This document shows positions 52,156 through 61,437 of a stretch of 64,000 nt of DNA, piece after piece. The notes beneath the pieces are model-generated. The model saw only the letters and a list, made by a program, of their open reading frames with translations, was not told the DNA's origin and did not search any database. Origin of the DNA: TMP-86 sp044226865 (lineage in GTDB: Bacteria; Pseudomonadota; Gammaproteobacteria; Steroidobacterales; Steroidobacteraceae); assembly GCA_044226865.1 (NCBI GenBank), contig JBGAGE010000004.1:124001-188000 (forward strand), read 5' to 3'. The translations under genes were made by a program, and so were the position numbers. How positions within the stretch are numbered: the first letter of the stretch is position 1; the number at the start of each line of letters is the position of its first letter.

Positions 52156-53522
52156 TGCTGCCGCGCGCCGGATGGCTGGTCGCGCTCGTCATGCTGACCG
52201 GCATGAGCGCGGTGGCGGCGGCGATGGATTCCCTCCACGTTGGACGATTCGGCAAGGTGCGGCTGGTCGCGCCGGCGGGCGACGCGCACGAGGTGGTGCT
52301 GTTCTTCTCCGGCGCGCGTGGTTGGGACGCAGCCTCAGCGGACATGGCGAGCCGGCTGGCGGCGGACGGCGCTTGGGTCGCCGGCATCGATACGCGGCAT
52401 CTGCTCGCCGAGCTCGAGAAATCCCCGGACAAGTGCGTTTCCCTGCCGGTGGAGACCGAGAACCTGAGCCACTACGTGCAGGCGCGATTGGGGCTGCCCC
52501 ACTATCACCAGCCCACGCTTGCGGGCAGCGCCGAAGGGGCTGCGTTGGCCTACGCCACGCTGGTCGCTTCGCCGGCCAATCTGTTCAAGGGCGCGCTTAG
52601 TGCAGACTTCTGCCCGCAGTTGCCCCTGCAGAAGCCTCTGTGCAAGGGGCAGGGCCTGCGCAGCGAACCCGGGCACCTGGCTCCCGGCAAGCCCGGCGTG
52701 GCCTTCTTGCCCACCGACAAGCTGGGTGGCCGCTGGGTCGCGCTGCCCGGCGAGGCGCCACGTTGCAGCGAGGAGGCCGTGCGCGAGTTCGTCGCGCGCG
52801 TGCCGGGCGCGCAGTGGGAGGGTTCCGCAGCCGCGATCTCGCCCGCGTTTCGTCGCATCGTCGCCGCGCGTCCGTCGACGGTTGCCGCGGGGCCCGCGCC
52901 GGAGCTGCGCGACCTGCCGCTGACGGAAGTGGCGGCGGGCAAGGGCGTATACACGAACTGGTTCGCCGTGTTCCTGTCGGGCGATGGCGGCTGGGTGGGC
53001 CTGGATCGCGGCGTTGCCGAAGAGATCGCCAAGCGCGGGATTCCGGTCGTGGGCTGGGATTCGTTGCGCTATTTCTGGACCCCGCGCACGCCGCAGGGAG
53101 CGGCCGCGGATCTCGATCGGGTGCTCCAGCACTACGCCAAGGCCTGGGGCAAGCGGCGCGCGCTGCTGCTGGGTTATTCGCAGGGCGCGGACACGCTGCC
53201 CTTCATGGCCAATCGCCTCCCCGCGACCTCGCATCGGTTGGTGGGGTTCACCGCGCTCGTGGCGGTCAGCAACCCCGCGTACTTCGAGTTCCAACCCTCG
53301 CATTGGCTCGGCAAGCCGGCGGGCGGGCTGCCCATCCTGCCGGAATTCGACGATTGGGGTGCCCGTCCCTACGTGTGCCTGTATGGCGCGCAGGAAGATG
53401 ATTCCTTGTGTCCGCAGTTGTCCGCCACCGGGCACGCCTTGCCGATGCCTGGCGGGCATCATTTCGGCGGCAGTTTTGCGGAGGTTGCCGACCAGGTGCT
53501 GCGCCGGCTACCTGCCTACTGA
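52152..53522 (+). CDS. acvB: AcvB/VirJ-type periplasmic lysyl-PG hydrolase
   Basis: A 456-residue exported alpha/beta-hydrolase. Signal peptide (GWLVALVMLTGMSAVAAA) and two related halves, as in AcvB/VirJ. The C-terminal half has AVFLSGDGGWVGLDRGVAEEI, VVGWDSLRYFW, the nucleophile elbow GYSQGADTLPF and a late His in PMPGGHHFGG. AcvB removes the aminoacyl group from lysyl-phosphatidylglycerol. Overlap with mprF (ATGA) fits a make-and-trim pair. Confidence 0.9.
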   Translation: MMLPRAGWLVALVMLTGMSAVAAAMDSLHVGRFGKVRLVAPAGDAHEVVLFFSGARGWDAASADMASRLAADGAWVAGIDTRHLLAELEKSPDKCVSLPVETENLSHYVQARLGLPHYHQPTLAGSAEGAALAYATLVASPANLFKGALSADFCPQLPLQKPLCKGQGLRSEPGHLAPGKPGVAFLPTDKLGGRWVALPGEAPRCSEEAVREFVARVPGAQWEGSAAAISPAFRRIVAARPSTVAAGPAPELRDLPLTEVAAGKGVYTNWFAVFLSGDGGWVGLDRGVAEEIAKRGIPVVGWDSLRYFWTPRTPQGAAADLDRVLQHYAKAWGKRRALLLGYSQGADTLPFMANRLPATSHRLVGFTALVAVSNPAYFEFQPSHWLGKPAGGLPILPEFDDWGARPYVCLYGAQEDDSLCPQLSATGHALPMPGGHHFGGSFAEVADQVLRRLPAY

Positions 53523-53532
53523 CGGCTGAATG

Positions 53533-54348
53533 CTACAGCTGGCGCTCGAGCGTGGTGGCGGCCTCGCGCATGCGCGGCAGGAATTGATCCACCGCCGAGC
53601 GCAATGGCACGGCGGTGGCGGAGAAGCGCACCATCATCGTGGCCAGGATACGGTTGTCGCCCTGGATGGGAATGGCGAGGCTGGTTTCCTCGGACACGCG
53701 CCGCGCGCGCGTGGCGAGGCCATAGCCTTGCGTGCGCGTCTCGTGCATCAACCGCTCGAATTCCTGGCGGTCATGCGCCAGCCGGTCCTCGGGCCTGTTG
53801 GAGCGCGACAACACATCCAGGACTGCATCGCGCTGCGCCGGCGCACACCAGGCAAGCCAGGCGCGTCCGGCCGCCGTGGTCAGCATGGGTATGCGCGTAC
53901 CCACGGTGGTCTGTTCCAGGGCGAGCGGGCTCAGCCGGTCCGTGGTCTCGCGGATCAACATGCCGGGCCCTGAGGGCGTGGCAATGGTGAGCGGCCAGAC
54001 GATGTCCTTGCACAAGGCGGCGAGCAGCGGCTTGGCGCGCTGGGCCACCGTCGCCTCCAGGTCGAATCCGCCGGACAGTGCGCACACCATGATGGTGGGC
54101 AGGTAGCAATCATCGCGCCGGTCGCGCTCGACATAACCGGCCGCACGCAGGGTCTCCAGGATGCGATAGGTGGTGGTGCGCGGCAGGTTCACCGCCAGCG
54201 CCAGCGTGTTGATGGGGGCACGTTGCAGGCGGTTCAACTCGATCAGGACATCCAGTCCGCGGTTCAGCGCGCGGATCGGACGGGTGGATTCCTTGCTGGA
54301 ATCGGTGGCGTCTTCTTCTTCGAACGGAGGCTCGACCTTGGCAAACAT
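53533..54348 (-). CDS. IclR-family transcriptional regulator
   Basis: A 271-residue regulator. N-terminal winged helix: ALNRGLDVLIELNRLQRAPINTLALAVNLPRTTTYRILETLRAAGYV. C-terminal IclR effector domain: VWPLTIATPSGPGMLIRETTDR, PMLTTAAGRAWLAW and SLAIPIQGDNRILATMMVRF. Targets are not evident; it lies between acvB (convergent) and photolyase. ATG at 54348 chosen over an upstream frame without homology. Confidence 0.9.
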   Translation of the reverse strand: MFAKVEPPFEEEDATDSSKESTRPIRALNRGLDVLIELNRLQRAPINTLALAVNLPRTTTYRILETLRAAGYVERDRRDDCYLPTIMVCALSGGFDLEATVAQRAKPLLAALCKDIVWPLTIATPSGPGMLIRETTDRLSPLALEQTTVGTRIPMLTTAAGRAWLAWCAPAQRDAVLDVLSRSNRPEDRLAHDRQEFERLMHETRTQGYGLATRARRVSEETSLAIPIQGDNRILATMMVRFSATAVPLRSAVDQFLPRMREAATTLERQL

Positions 54349-54461
54349 GTTTGGACTTTCAATCGATGAAGTGGGCGGGGTTGCCCGACAGTTTACCCAA
54401 GTTTGCGCAAAGCTCCATGCATCCGAGGTATGCATGGCGGATTGAAAGAATTACAACGGCA

Positions 54462-55889
54462 CTAGGATTTAAGGGCTGCGAGCGTTGCCAGCGCGCGCAC
54501 GCGCGCCACCTTGTGATCGACGATGGGGCGCGGGTAATGGCGATCCAACTCCACCTGCGCGCGCGCCAGGACATCCGCCGGCGCATTCCAGGGTTCGTGA
54601 ATCCAATCGATTGGCAATTGCGCCAACTCGGGGACGAAGCGGCGCACATAGGCGCCATCGGGATCGAATTTTCGCCCCTGCGAGATGGGATTGAAGATGC
54701 GAAAATACGGCGCCGCGTCCGCGCCGCATCCCGCGCTCCACTGCCAGCCGAGCGTGTTGCTGGCGAGATCCGCATCCACCAGTGTGTCCCAGAACCAGCG
54801 CGAACCCTGCTGCCAGGAAAGCAGCAGGTCTTTCACCAGGAATGATGCGGTGATCATGCGCACACGATTGTGCATCCACCCGGTTTGCCACAATTGGCGC
54901 ATGCCCGCATCGACGATGGGATAGCCGGTGAGCCCGCGCTGCCAGGCGCGCAACGCGGCCCCATCCTGCGCCCAGGCGAAGCGCGCGAAATTCCCGCGCA
55001 GCGGCTTGTCCGGGGTTTCCGGGAAGTGATACAGCAGGTGATGAGCGAATTCGCGCCAGATGACCTCGGCAAGGAAGCGCGACTCGCGCCAGCCCTCGCG
55101 GCGGCCGTGGCGTTTGCGCACCGCATGCCAGATCTCGCGCGGGCTCAGGTTGCCGGCATGCAGGTAGGGTGACATGCGCGAGGTGCCGGGCATGTCGGGA
55201 CGGTCGCGTGCGCGGTCGTAGTCACCGATGCGTTGGTCGAGGAATCGTGCCAGCAGGCCGTGTCCAGCATCGCTGCCCGGCTCCCAGACGTCCGCAATGC
55301 CGGTATCCCAGCGCAGCCGTGGCAGCAACCGTAACGCATCGAGCGCCTCGGTGCGCGGCCATCGGGGCGGTGGCGGGAGGGAGGCGGGCGCCGGCAGCGG
55401 CGCCGCGGGCTCGGGCAGGCTCAGGAGCTGGCGCCAGAATGGTGTGAATACCTGGTAGGGCGTGTCGGTCTTGGTCTTCACCTCCCAGGGCTCGCGCAGC
55501 AGGGCGCCGTTGAAGCTCTCGCACTGCAGGCCGGCGCCGCGCAGTTGCATCTTGATGCGCGCATCGCGCGTCATCGCAGCCGGCTCATAGCGTCGGTTCC
55601 AGGCGATGCGCGTGGCGCCGGTTTCGCGGGCGAGGGACAGCAATTCCGCCCCCGAATCCGCGGCGCATCGCAGGAGCAGATCCGATCCGCGGGCTTTCAA
55701 TTGCTCGCGCAGGCGCTCGAGGCTGTGATGCAGCCACCATCGGGCCGCGCCACCCGGCTCCCAGGGCGACTCCTCGGCCGGCGCATGGATATAGACCGGA
55801 ATGACGGCGTCGCCGCCCTCCAGCGCGAAACTCAATGCGGGGTTGTCCGCAAGACGCAGGTCCTGGCGGAACCAGATAATGGCCGGCAT
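54462..55889 (-). CDS. phrB: Deoxyribodipyrimidine photolyase
   Basis: A 475-residue class I photolyase. N-terminal antenna domain: IIWFRQDLRLADNPALSFAL. C-terminal FAD domain: TSRMSPYLHAGNLSPREIWHA, EVIWREFAHHLLYHFPET, WQRGLTGYPIVDAGMRQLWQTGWMHNRVRMI, FLVKDLLLSW and DADLASNTLGWQWSAGCG, the FAD and lesion-binding motifs. Repairs UV cyclobutane dimers using blue light. Transcribed divergently from the reductase at 55964. Confidence 0.95.
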   Translation of the reverse strand: MPAIIWFRQDLRLADNPALSFALEGGDAVIPVYIHAPAEESPWEPGGAARWWLHHSLERLREQLKARGSDLLLRCAADSGAELLSLARETGATRIAWNRRYEPAAMTRDARIKMQLRGAGLQCESFNGALLREPWEVKTKTDTPYQVFTPFWRQLLSLPEPAAPLPAPASLPPPPRWPRTEALDALRLLPRLRWDTGIADVWEPGSDAGHGLLARFLDQRIGDYDRARDRPDMPGTSRMSPYLHAGNLSPREIWHAVRKRHGRREGWRESRFLAEVIWREFAHHLLYHFPETPDKPLRGNFARFAWAQDGAALRAWQRGLTGYPIVDAGMRQLWQTGWMHNRVRMITASFLVKDLLLSWQQGSRWFWDTLVDADLASNTLGWQWSAGCGADAAPYFRIFNPISQGRKFDPDGAYVRRFVPELAQLPIDWIHEPWNAPADVLARAQVELDRHYPRPIVDHKVARVRALATLAALKS

Positions 55890-55963
55890 AAGAAGATCAA
55901 GGACCAGATCGGCTACAATCTTACGCCAAAGCCAGCCTTAACGAGGGAGTTCCACACAGCATC

Positions 55964-57013
55964 ATGAGCGCCGAATCCAGCGTATCCACACCGCCGAAGA
56001 ACACCGATGCACTGATCATCGGCGCAGGTCCCTGCGGGTTGTTCCAGATTTTCGAGCTGGGGCTGCTGGGTATCCAGGCCGACATCGTCGATTCCCTCGC
56101 CCAGCCCGGCGGCCAGTGCACGGAGTTGTATCCCGACAAACCCATCTACGATATTCCCGCCTTGCCCATTTGTGGTGCGCAGGAGTTGATCGACCGGTTG
56201 CTGGAACAGACCAAGCCCTTCAACGCCACCTACCACCTGGGCCAGGAAGTCACCGAGTTGCGCCAGGTCGAGGGCGGCTTTCATGTGGCCACCACGGCCG
56301 GCACGCGCTTCCTGGCGCGCACCGTGGTGATTGCCGCGGGTGTGGGCTCGTTCCAGCCGCGCCGCCTTGCGGTGCCCGGCATCGAGGCCTTCGAGGGGCG
56401 CCAGGTGCATTACCGGGTGAAGGCGGCGGCGGATTTCCATGGCCAGGAACTGGTCATCTTGGGCGGCGGGGACTCGGCGCTGGATTGGACCGTGTCGCTG
56501 TGCGAGAAGGCGAAGTCGTTGCACCTTGTGCACCGGCGCGCGGAATTCCGCGGCGCGCCTGCCACGGTAGCGCGTATGAAGGAACTGGTGGCCGCCGGCA
56601 AGATGCATCTGCACGAAGGCACGGCGCAGGCCATCATCACGCAGGGTGACCGGCTCACCGGCCTTACCTTCCAGACTGCCGGCGGCACGCAAACACTGCC
56701 CGCGTCGCAGGTGCTGGCCTTCTTTGGCCTGCATCCCAAGCTCGGCCCCATCGCCGAATGGGGGCTGGAGCTCGAGAAGAAGGCGCTGAAGGTGGACACG
56801 GAGAAATTCCAGACCAGTGTGCCCGGCATCTTTGCCGTGGGCGACATCAATACCTACCCGGGCAAGAAGAAACTCATCCTGAGCGGCTTCCACGAGGCGG
56901 CGCTCGCAGCCTTTGGCATTCAATACCACCTGAATCCGGAAAAGCGTCAATTCCTGCAGTACACGACCACCAGCCCCATCATGCAGAAGCGGCTTGGCGT
57001 CGCCGGTGGCTGA
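55964..57013 (+). CDS. Ferredoxin/flavodoxin-NADP+ reductase, type 2
   Basis: A 349-residue thioredoxin-reductase-fold flavoprotein without the redox Cys pair. FAD site ALIIGAGPCGLFQIFELGLLGI, NADPH site ELVILGGGDSALDWTVS with HRRAEFRGAP, and VPGIFAVGDINTYPGKKKLILSGFHEAA at the C-terminus. LAQPGGQCTELYPDKPIYDIPA is diagnostic of the TrxR-like FNR2 group. Supplies reduced ferredoxin or flavodoxin. Confidence 0.92.
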   Translation: MSAESSVSTPPKNTDALIIGAGPCGLFQIFELGLLGIQADIVDSLAQPGGQCTELYPDKPIYDIPALPICGAQELIDRLLEQTKPFNATYHLGQEVTELRQVEGGFHVATTAGTRFLARTVVIAAGVGSFQPRRLAVPGIEAFEGRQVHYRVKAAADFHGQELVILGGGDSALDWTVSLCEKAKSLHLVHRRAEFRGAPATVARMKELVAAGKMHLHEGTAQAIITQGDRLTGLTFQTAGGTQTLPASQVLAFFGLHPKLGPIAEWGLELEKKALKVDTEKFQTSVPGIFAVGDINTYPGKKKLILSGFHEAALAAFGIQYHLNPEKRQFLQYTTTSPIMQKRLGVAGG

Positions 57014-57026
57014 GCGCGCCCAGACG

Positions 57027-57893
57027 ATGGATCAATTGCTTGCCGATCTGCTCAAGGTTCTCACCCTCGAGCGCATCGAAATCAACCTGTTCCGCGGCGA
57101 AAGCCGCGACATCGGCAGCCCGCAGGTGTTCGGCGGCCAGGTGCTGGGGCAGGCACTGGCGGCCGCGTCCGGCACGGTCGAGGCAAGGGACGTGCATTCC
57201 TTCCATGCGTATTTCCTGCGCCGCGGCGATTTCAACCTGCCCATCGTGTACGAGGTGGACCGGGCGCGCGATGGCAATCATTTCTCCACGCGGCGCGTCG
57301 TCGCGATCCAGAACGGCGAGCAGATCTTCAACATGTCCGCTTCCTTCCAGACGGCGGAGGACGGCCTGGATCATCAGGTGTCGGCCCCCGTAGTGCCCGC
57401 GCCGGAAGAGTTGAAGGACCTGGCGGCGCACGCACGCGAGTGGATCGCGCACATTCCCGAGCGTCTGCGCAAGGTGTTGCAGCACCAGCGGCCGTTCGAG
57501 TTCCGCCCGGTGAATCCGGCCGACTACCGCAACCCGCAGAAGCTGGCGCCGCGCAAGAGCGTCTGGTTCAAGGCCATCGGCAAGCTCCCCGACGACGAAG
57601 CCCTGCATCGCGCGTTGCTCGCCTACGTATCGGACTATGCCTTGCTCGACACGGCTCTGATGCCGCATGCCATCACGCCCATGTCGCCGCCAGTGATCAT
57701 GGCGAGCGTCGACCATGCCATGTGGTTTCACCGCAGCGTGCGCGTGGACGACTGGTTGCTGTACTCCACCGACAGCCCCAGCGCCTCCGGCGCCCGCGGT
57801 TTCGCGCGCGGCAGTGTCTTCGCGCGCGACGGCAGGCTCGTGGCCAGCACCGCCCAGGAAGGCCTGATCCGCCTCGTCAAGCCCCGGCCATGA
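57027..57893 (+). CDS. tesB: Acyl-CoA thioesterase II
   Basis: A 288-residue double-hotdog thioesterase. LLKVLTLERIEINLFRGES and GSPQVFGGQVLGQALAAA open the first hotdog; ASVDHAMWFHRSVRVDDWLLYSTDSPSA is the conserved active-site segment of the second, including the catalytic Asp. ATG at 57027 aligns with TesB starts; GTG 57006 and TTG 56994 are alternatives that would overlap the reductase gene. It overlaps the DUF2897 gene by four bases. Confidence 0.92.
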   Translation: MDQLLADLLKVLTLERIEINLFRGESRDIGSPQVFGGQVLGQALAAASGTVEARDVHSFHAYFLRRGDFNLPIVYEVDRARDGNHFSTRRVVAIQNGEQIFNMSASFQTAEDGLDHQVSAPVVPAPEELKDLAAHAREWIAHIPERLRKVLQHQRPFEFRPVNPADYRNPQKLAPRKSVWFKAIGKLPDDEALHRALLAYVSDYALLDTALMPHAITPMSPPVIMASVDHAMWFHRSVRVDDWLLYSTDSPSASGARGFARGSVFARDGRLVASTAQEGLIRLVKPRP

Positions 57894-58075
57894 GCACCGG
57901 CACCGCTGCGCTGGTGATCATCTTCGTGGTGGCTTTGCTCGTCGGCGGGATTCTTACACTTCGCAGCAGTAGCCGTACTGGGATGCCTTCGCAGGATGTT
58001 CTGGATCGCGCGAAAGAACGGGCACGCGAAATCGAAGAGCAGGAACGAGCCGAGCAAGGGGATCGGAAAGACTGA
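57890..58075 (+). CDS. DUF2897 small membrane protein
   Basis: A 61-residue protein with one N-terminal membrane helix (AALVIIFVVALLVGGILTL), a short basic linker, MPSQDVLDRAKERAREIEEQERAE and a charged tail. Size and layout fit DUF2897. The ATG overlaps the tesB stop (ATGA), so it is translated from the same message. Function unknown. Confidence 0.72.
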   Translation: MSTGTAALVIIFVVALLVGGILTLRSSSRTGMPSQDVLDRAKERAREIEEQERAEQGDRKD

Positions 58076-58098
58076 CCTGCTGCGCTTGGCGTGGTGCC

Positions 58099-58295
58099 TT
58101 GGCGTTGGGTGCGGGGTGGGCAGAACAGTTGGTCGCGTGGGCGCGCCTTAAAGGCACCGTTCCGGCGCGGTCGGCCGCTATCGCCCTGTTCGCTCAACTT
58201 CAAAGTCCACCCCTGCGATCAGCGCGGCCGGCGCGCCGGACCGGAGGCGCTTTACACGCGCCCAACTGTTCTGCCCATCCCGCACCCAACGCCAA
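58099..58295. repeat. Long near-perfect inverted repeat 1
   Basis: Arms 58099-58132 and 58262-58295 are reverse complements at 33 of 34 positions. Inside, CGCGTG (58134-58139) pairs with CACGCG (58255-58260) and GCGCCT (58143-58148) with AGGCGC (58245-58250), so the whole 197 bp can fold into one stem. No gene. Confidence 0.8.
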
Positions 58296-58382
58296 AGCGC
58301 GCGCGTCAGCGTAGAGATCGTTCTTCCCATCGCGCAGCGCGTGTTCAGCTGCTTCGGATCGTGGCTCGTTTCGGCGATCCCG

Positions 58383-58460
58383 GAACTTCGAAGCTTGTGA
58401 GTGCAGAAGGTTTGAAATCCGGGCGCGCGACGAATTCAGTGCGTGAAGATTTCGAAGTTC
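58383..58460. repeat. Shorter inverted repeat 2
   Basis: GAACTTCGAA (58383-58392) and TTCGAAGTTC (58451-58460) are perfect 10-bp complements. It sits between the two long inverted repeats in the same gene-free 711-bp stretch (58076-58786). Confidence 0.45.
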
Positions 58461-58569
58461 GCCGACGCGTAGTGAATGGATGAGTTGCACTAGCCGCTCA
58501 GTTTCGATGCTCGGTGGCATATCGACCGCGCTGCAGCGGGCTATTCCGCCTCTCAGCCGACGCTGGATA

Positions 58570-58760
58570 GCTGGAGCGGGCGGTGGGGGAAGTCTCTCGC
58601 GAGCGTGTTTGAGCGCCGCCTTGCCCGCTCGCCGGTCGCACTGAGCGCGAAGTTGGACCCTTGAGATGAGCGAATGATGCGCTCGCGACCGACCGAGCGG
58701 GCAAGGATGCCTTCGGCGCGATCACGCTCGCGAGAGACTTCCTCCACCGCCCGCTCCAGC
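58570..58760. repeat. Long near-perfect inverted repeat 3
   Basis: Arms 58570-58607 and 58723-58760 are reverse complements at 37 of 38 positions. An inner pair, 58619-58639 with 58685-58706, matches over about 20 positions with one bulge. The 191-bp unit folds into one long stem with a loop of about 45 bases. No coding potential that I trust. Confidence 0.8.
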
Positions 58761-58786
58761 CATCTGACCGTCAGAAGAGAGCGAAA

Positions 58787-59350
58787 CTAGCCCGCAGAAC
58801 CCCGCTGAGATTCCCACACAGGCCGAGACAACACGTACATGTGACAATCCCACCACCGATTCTTAGCCCTCCGCGCCCGCCGATACGTAGCCTCCCATTG
58901 CATGCCGACTTTCTCGAGCACCTTGATCGAGGCACGATTGTTGATGTCGACGGTGGAAATGACGCGATCGGCCTGCAGGTCATAGAACGCCGCGTCGGCC
59001 AGCGCCAGGGCGATTTCGGTGGCGTAGCCGCAGCCCCAGCTGGCGTGTCCCAGCATGTAACCCAGGTCGAGCACTCCGCGCTCGATCAATGCCAGCTCGC
59101 AGGCGCCGATCACATCGCCGGTGTCGTTACGCTCCACGGCGAGCTCGAAACGTGTGCGCGGGCGTTCGGACTGCGAGTCCAGGATATTCTTCAGGTAGTC
59201 GCGGCTCGCTTCTTCGTCGCGCGGCCCGAAGAACAGGTAGCGCGTGACACGTGCATCACCCGAATAGGCGATGACCGAGGCCAGGTCGGAGGCGCGAAAT
59301 TCACGTAACGACAGCCGCGCCGTTGCGATGGGGAGCTTCAGGCTGTGCAT
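58787..59350 (-). CDS. GNAT acetyltransferase (RimJ/RimL-like)
   Basis: A 187-residue N-acetyltransferase. TARLSLREFRASDLASVIAYSG is the usual RimJ/RimL opening, GDVIGACELALIERGVLDLGYMLGHASWGCGYATEIALALADAAF holds the acetyl-CoA loop region, and RVISTVDINNRASIKVLEKVGMQWEATYR is the conserved C-terminal motif. Substrate could be a ribosomal protein N-terminus or a small amine. Follows the CFA-like gene by 25 bp in the same direction. Confidence 0.87.
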   Translation of the reverse strand: MHSLKLPIATARLSLREFRASDLASVIAYSGDARVTRYLFFGPRDEEASRDYLKNILDSQSERPRTRFELAVERNDTGDVIGACELALIERGVLDLGYMLGHASWGCGYATEIALALADAAFYDLQADRVISTVDINNRASIKVLEKVGMQWEATYRRARRAKNRWWDCHMYVLSRPVWESQRGSAG

Positions 59351-59375
59351 GCGGGCGGCGTCGGCCGCGGCGGTG

Positions 59376-60665
59376 TCAAGTCGCCGCGGTCACGGTGGCG
59401 ATGGCGGTGCGGCGCGAATTGGGTTTGGTCAGCAGCATCTGCACATCGCCCAGCTGCCGCTCCTCGAAGCCTCCCTCGCAATAGCACAGGTAGTACTCCC
59501 ACAGGCGGATGAAGGACTCGGGATACCCCTGCGCACGCACGTCTGCGAGGCGTGCGAAGAACCGCTCGCGCCACAGCCGCAAGGTACGCGCGTAATGCGG
59601 CCCGATGTCCTCGAGGTGCGTGAGCTTCATGTCGGTGACGCGCGCCACCGAATCGACGATCGCCTGCACCGAGGGGATGAAGCTGCCGGGAAACACGAAG
59701 CGCTTGATGAAGTCCACCGTGCGCCGCGCCTGGTCGTAGAACTGGTCGGCGATGGTGATGGCCTGCAGAAGCATGGCCCCTTCGGGTTTGAGCAGCGCGC
59801 TGCATTGCCGGAAGTAGGTGTCCAGGTATTGGTGCCCCACCGCCTCGATCATCTCGATGGACACCAGCGCGTCGAACTGGCCGCGTACGTCCCGGTAGTC
59901 TTCCTTCAGCAGGGTGATGCGGCCGCAGAGGCCGGCGCGCTCGATGCGCGCGCGCGCGTAGTCATGCTGCTCCTGCGAGATCGTCGTGGTGGTGACGTGC
60001 ACGCCGTAGTGGCTGGCGGCATGGATGGCGAGGCCTCCCCAGCCGGTGCCGATCTCGAGCAGGTGCTGGCCGGGCTTGAGTGCAAGCTTGGTGCAGGCTG
60101 CATCGAACTTGGCCACGGACGCATCCCGCAGGCTGGAGCGTTCGTCCTGGAAGATGCCGCAGGAGTAGGCCATGGTCTCATCGAGGAACAACTCGAAGAA
60201 GCGGTTGCCCAGGTCGTAGTGGGCGGCGATATTGCGCCGGCTGCCGCTCTTGTGGTTGCGGTTCAGGTGATGCGCGAGCTTGAACAGCGGCGCGCTCAGC
60301 CGTGACCAACCGGAGTCGATGTCGTTCATGAGCGGCCGATTCACCACCATCAATCGCACCAGCGCGGTGAGATTGTCACAGCGCCAATAATCATTGATGT
60401 AGGCCTCGCCGGCTCCCACGGTGCCACCGAACACGGCGTCGGTGTAGAAGGCGGGCGCGCGCACGCGGATGGTGGCTTCGAAGGGAGTCTCATTGCTGAC
60501 GCGCCCGAACACATGCTCCTCGGATCCATCGACGAGCCGGAGCCGGCCGTGGCGGATCTTCTTCAGCTGCGAGAGAAGCAGCGCGCGCGCGAGACGCGTC
60601 AAGGCCGACAGACCGTCTTGGCCTTCGCCGGCATCGGCCGGCGCCGGGATGATGTTGGGTCGCAT
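59376..60665 (-). CDS. Cyclopropane-fatty-acid synthase-family methyltransferase
   Basis: A 429-residue SAM-dependent lipid methyltransferase. SAM motif LLEIGTGWGGLAIHAASHYG, then ISQEQHDYARARIERAGL, LVSIEMIEAVGHQYLDTYF and VFPGSFIPSVQAIVDSV match CFA synthases; NIAAHYDLGNRFFELFLDETMAYSCGIF precedes them. Gene context (DUF1365, FAD oxidoreductase, desaturase) is that of clusters making modified membrane fatty acids. Product could be cyclopropane, methyl-branched or further oxidised acyl chains. Confidence 0.9.
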   Translation of the reverse strand: MRPNIIPAPADAGEGQDGLSALTRLARALLLSQLKKIRHGRLRLVDGSEEHVFGRVSNETPFEATIRVRAPAFYTDAVFGGTVGAGEAYINDYWRCDNLTALVRLMVVNRPLMNDIDSGWSRLSAPLFKLAHHLNRNHKSGSRRNIAAHYDLGNRFFELFLDETMAYSCGIFQDERSSLRDASVAKFDAACTKLALKPGQHLLEIGTGWGGLAIHAASHYGVHVTTTTISQEQHDYARARIERAGLCGRITLLKEDYRDVRGQFDALVSIEMIEAVGHQYLDTYFRQCSALLKPEGAMLLQAITIADQFYDQARRTVDFIKRFVFPGSFIPSVQAIVDSVARVTDMKLTHLEDIGPHYARTLRLWRERFFARLADVRAQGYPESFIRLWEYYLCYCEGGFEERQLGDVQMLLTKPNSRRTAIATVTAAT

Positions 60666-60675
60666 GGGCAGCCTT

Positions 60676-61437
60676 TCAGTGCACCGCTTTAGCGGATTTG
60701 AGCGGGTGATCGTACACCGGAGTTTTCTTCAGCCACAACCGCAGCGCCTGCCAGTGAATGGCGGCGATGACCTTGGCCGTCATCAGCGGAAATCCAGCCA
60801 GCAGCCGCACCAGCGCCGCCGGCCGCCACGCTTCCTCGTTCAGCGCGAGCGTCGCATCGAACACCGGCTGGCCATCGCGGAAATTCTGCATGTGCACGAA
60901 CAGATGGCGGGTGGGTGAATTGAAGCGCCAGTCGTACTGCATGTCCATGGGCAGGAAGGGGGAGACGTGGAAATGCTTGTCGAAAGCGAAGCGCTTCAGC
61001 CGGCGCGCATCGGCAGCGGCGTCGAGCACGTAGGCGTGGCGCTCGCCCCAGGGGGTATTGGTGATTTCCGCGACGATGGCATCCAGATGCTCCCCGGCCT
61101 CGTCAAAGCAATAGTAGAAGCTCACCGGATTGAAGCAGTACCCGAAGTAACGCACGTGCGTAAGCAGGCGGATCGGGCCACGCGGCCGGCGCGACAGGCG
61201 TGCCTCGACCAGGTCGCGCACCGCCTGGTCCAGCGGCACATCGGTCGGACCGAGGTAGTCCTCGCGCTTGAACCGCGCCGGCGCACGGCGCCGCGCCGAC
61301 CACAGCGGCACGCGGTCGAACGCCTGCGGCAATTCAGCGAGGTCCAGGTACAGCATGAAGATGCGGTAGGAAAACTGGTGAGGCGAGGGCGCGAGGCGCC
61401 GGTGCCTAACCCACCCTTTGTAGATCCGGCTGTGCAT
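60676..61437 (-). CDS. DUF1365 protein
   Basis: A 253-residue protein. MHSRIYKGWVRHRRLAPSPHQFSYRIFMLYLDL and the signature LLTHVRYFGYCFNPVSFYYCFD are DUF1365, with FDKHFHVSPFLPMDMQYDWRF further on. It nearly always lies between an FAD-dependent oxidoreductase and a CFA-family methyltransferase; its biochemical role is unsettled. The start overlaps the preceding gene by 32 bp. Confidence 0.9.
   Translation of the reverse strand: MHSRIYKGWVRHRRLAPSPHQFSYRIFMLYLDLAELPQAFDRVPLWSARRRAPARFKREDYLGPTDVPLDQAVRDLVEARLSRRPRGPIRLLTHVRYFGYCFNPVSFYYCFDEAGEHLDAIVAEITNTPWGERHAYVLDAAADARRLKRFAFDKHFHVSPFLPMDMQYDWRFNSPTRHLFVHMQNFRDGQPVFDATLALNEEAWRPAALVRLLAGFPLMTAKVIAAIHWQALRLWLKKTPVYDHPLKSAKAVH

Noticed and set aside
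58091..58483. Plus-strand frame inside the long inverted repeats
   Set aside because: It follows the symmetry of the repeat arms, has no start signal and no family features.
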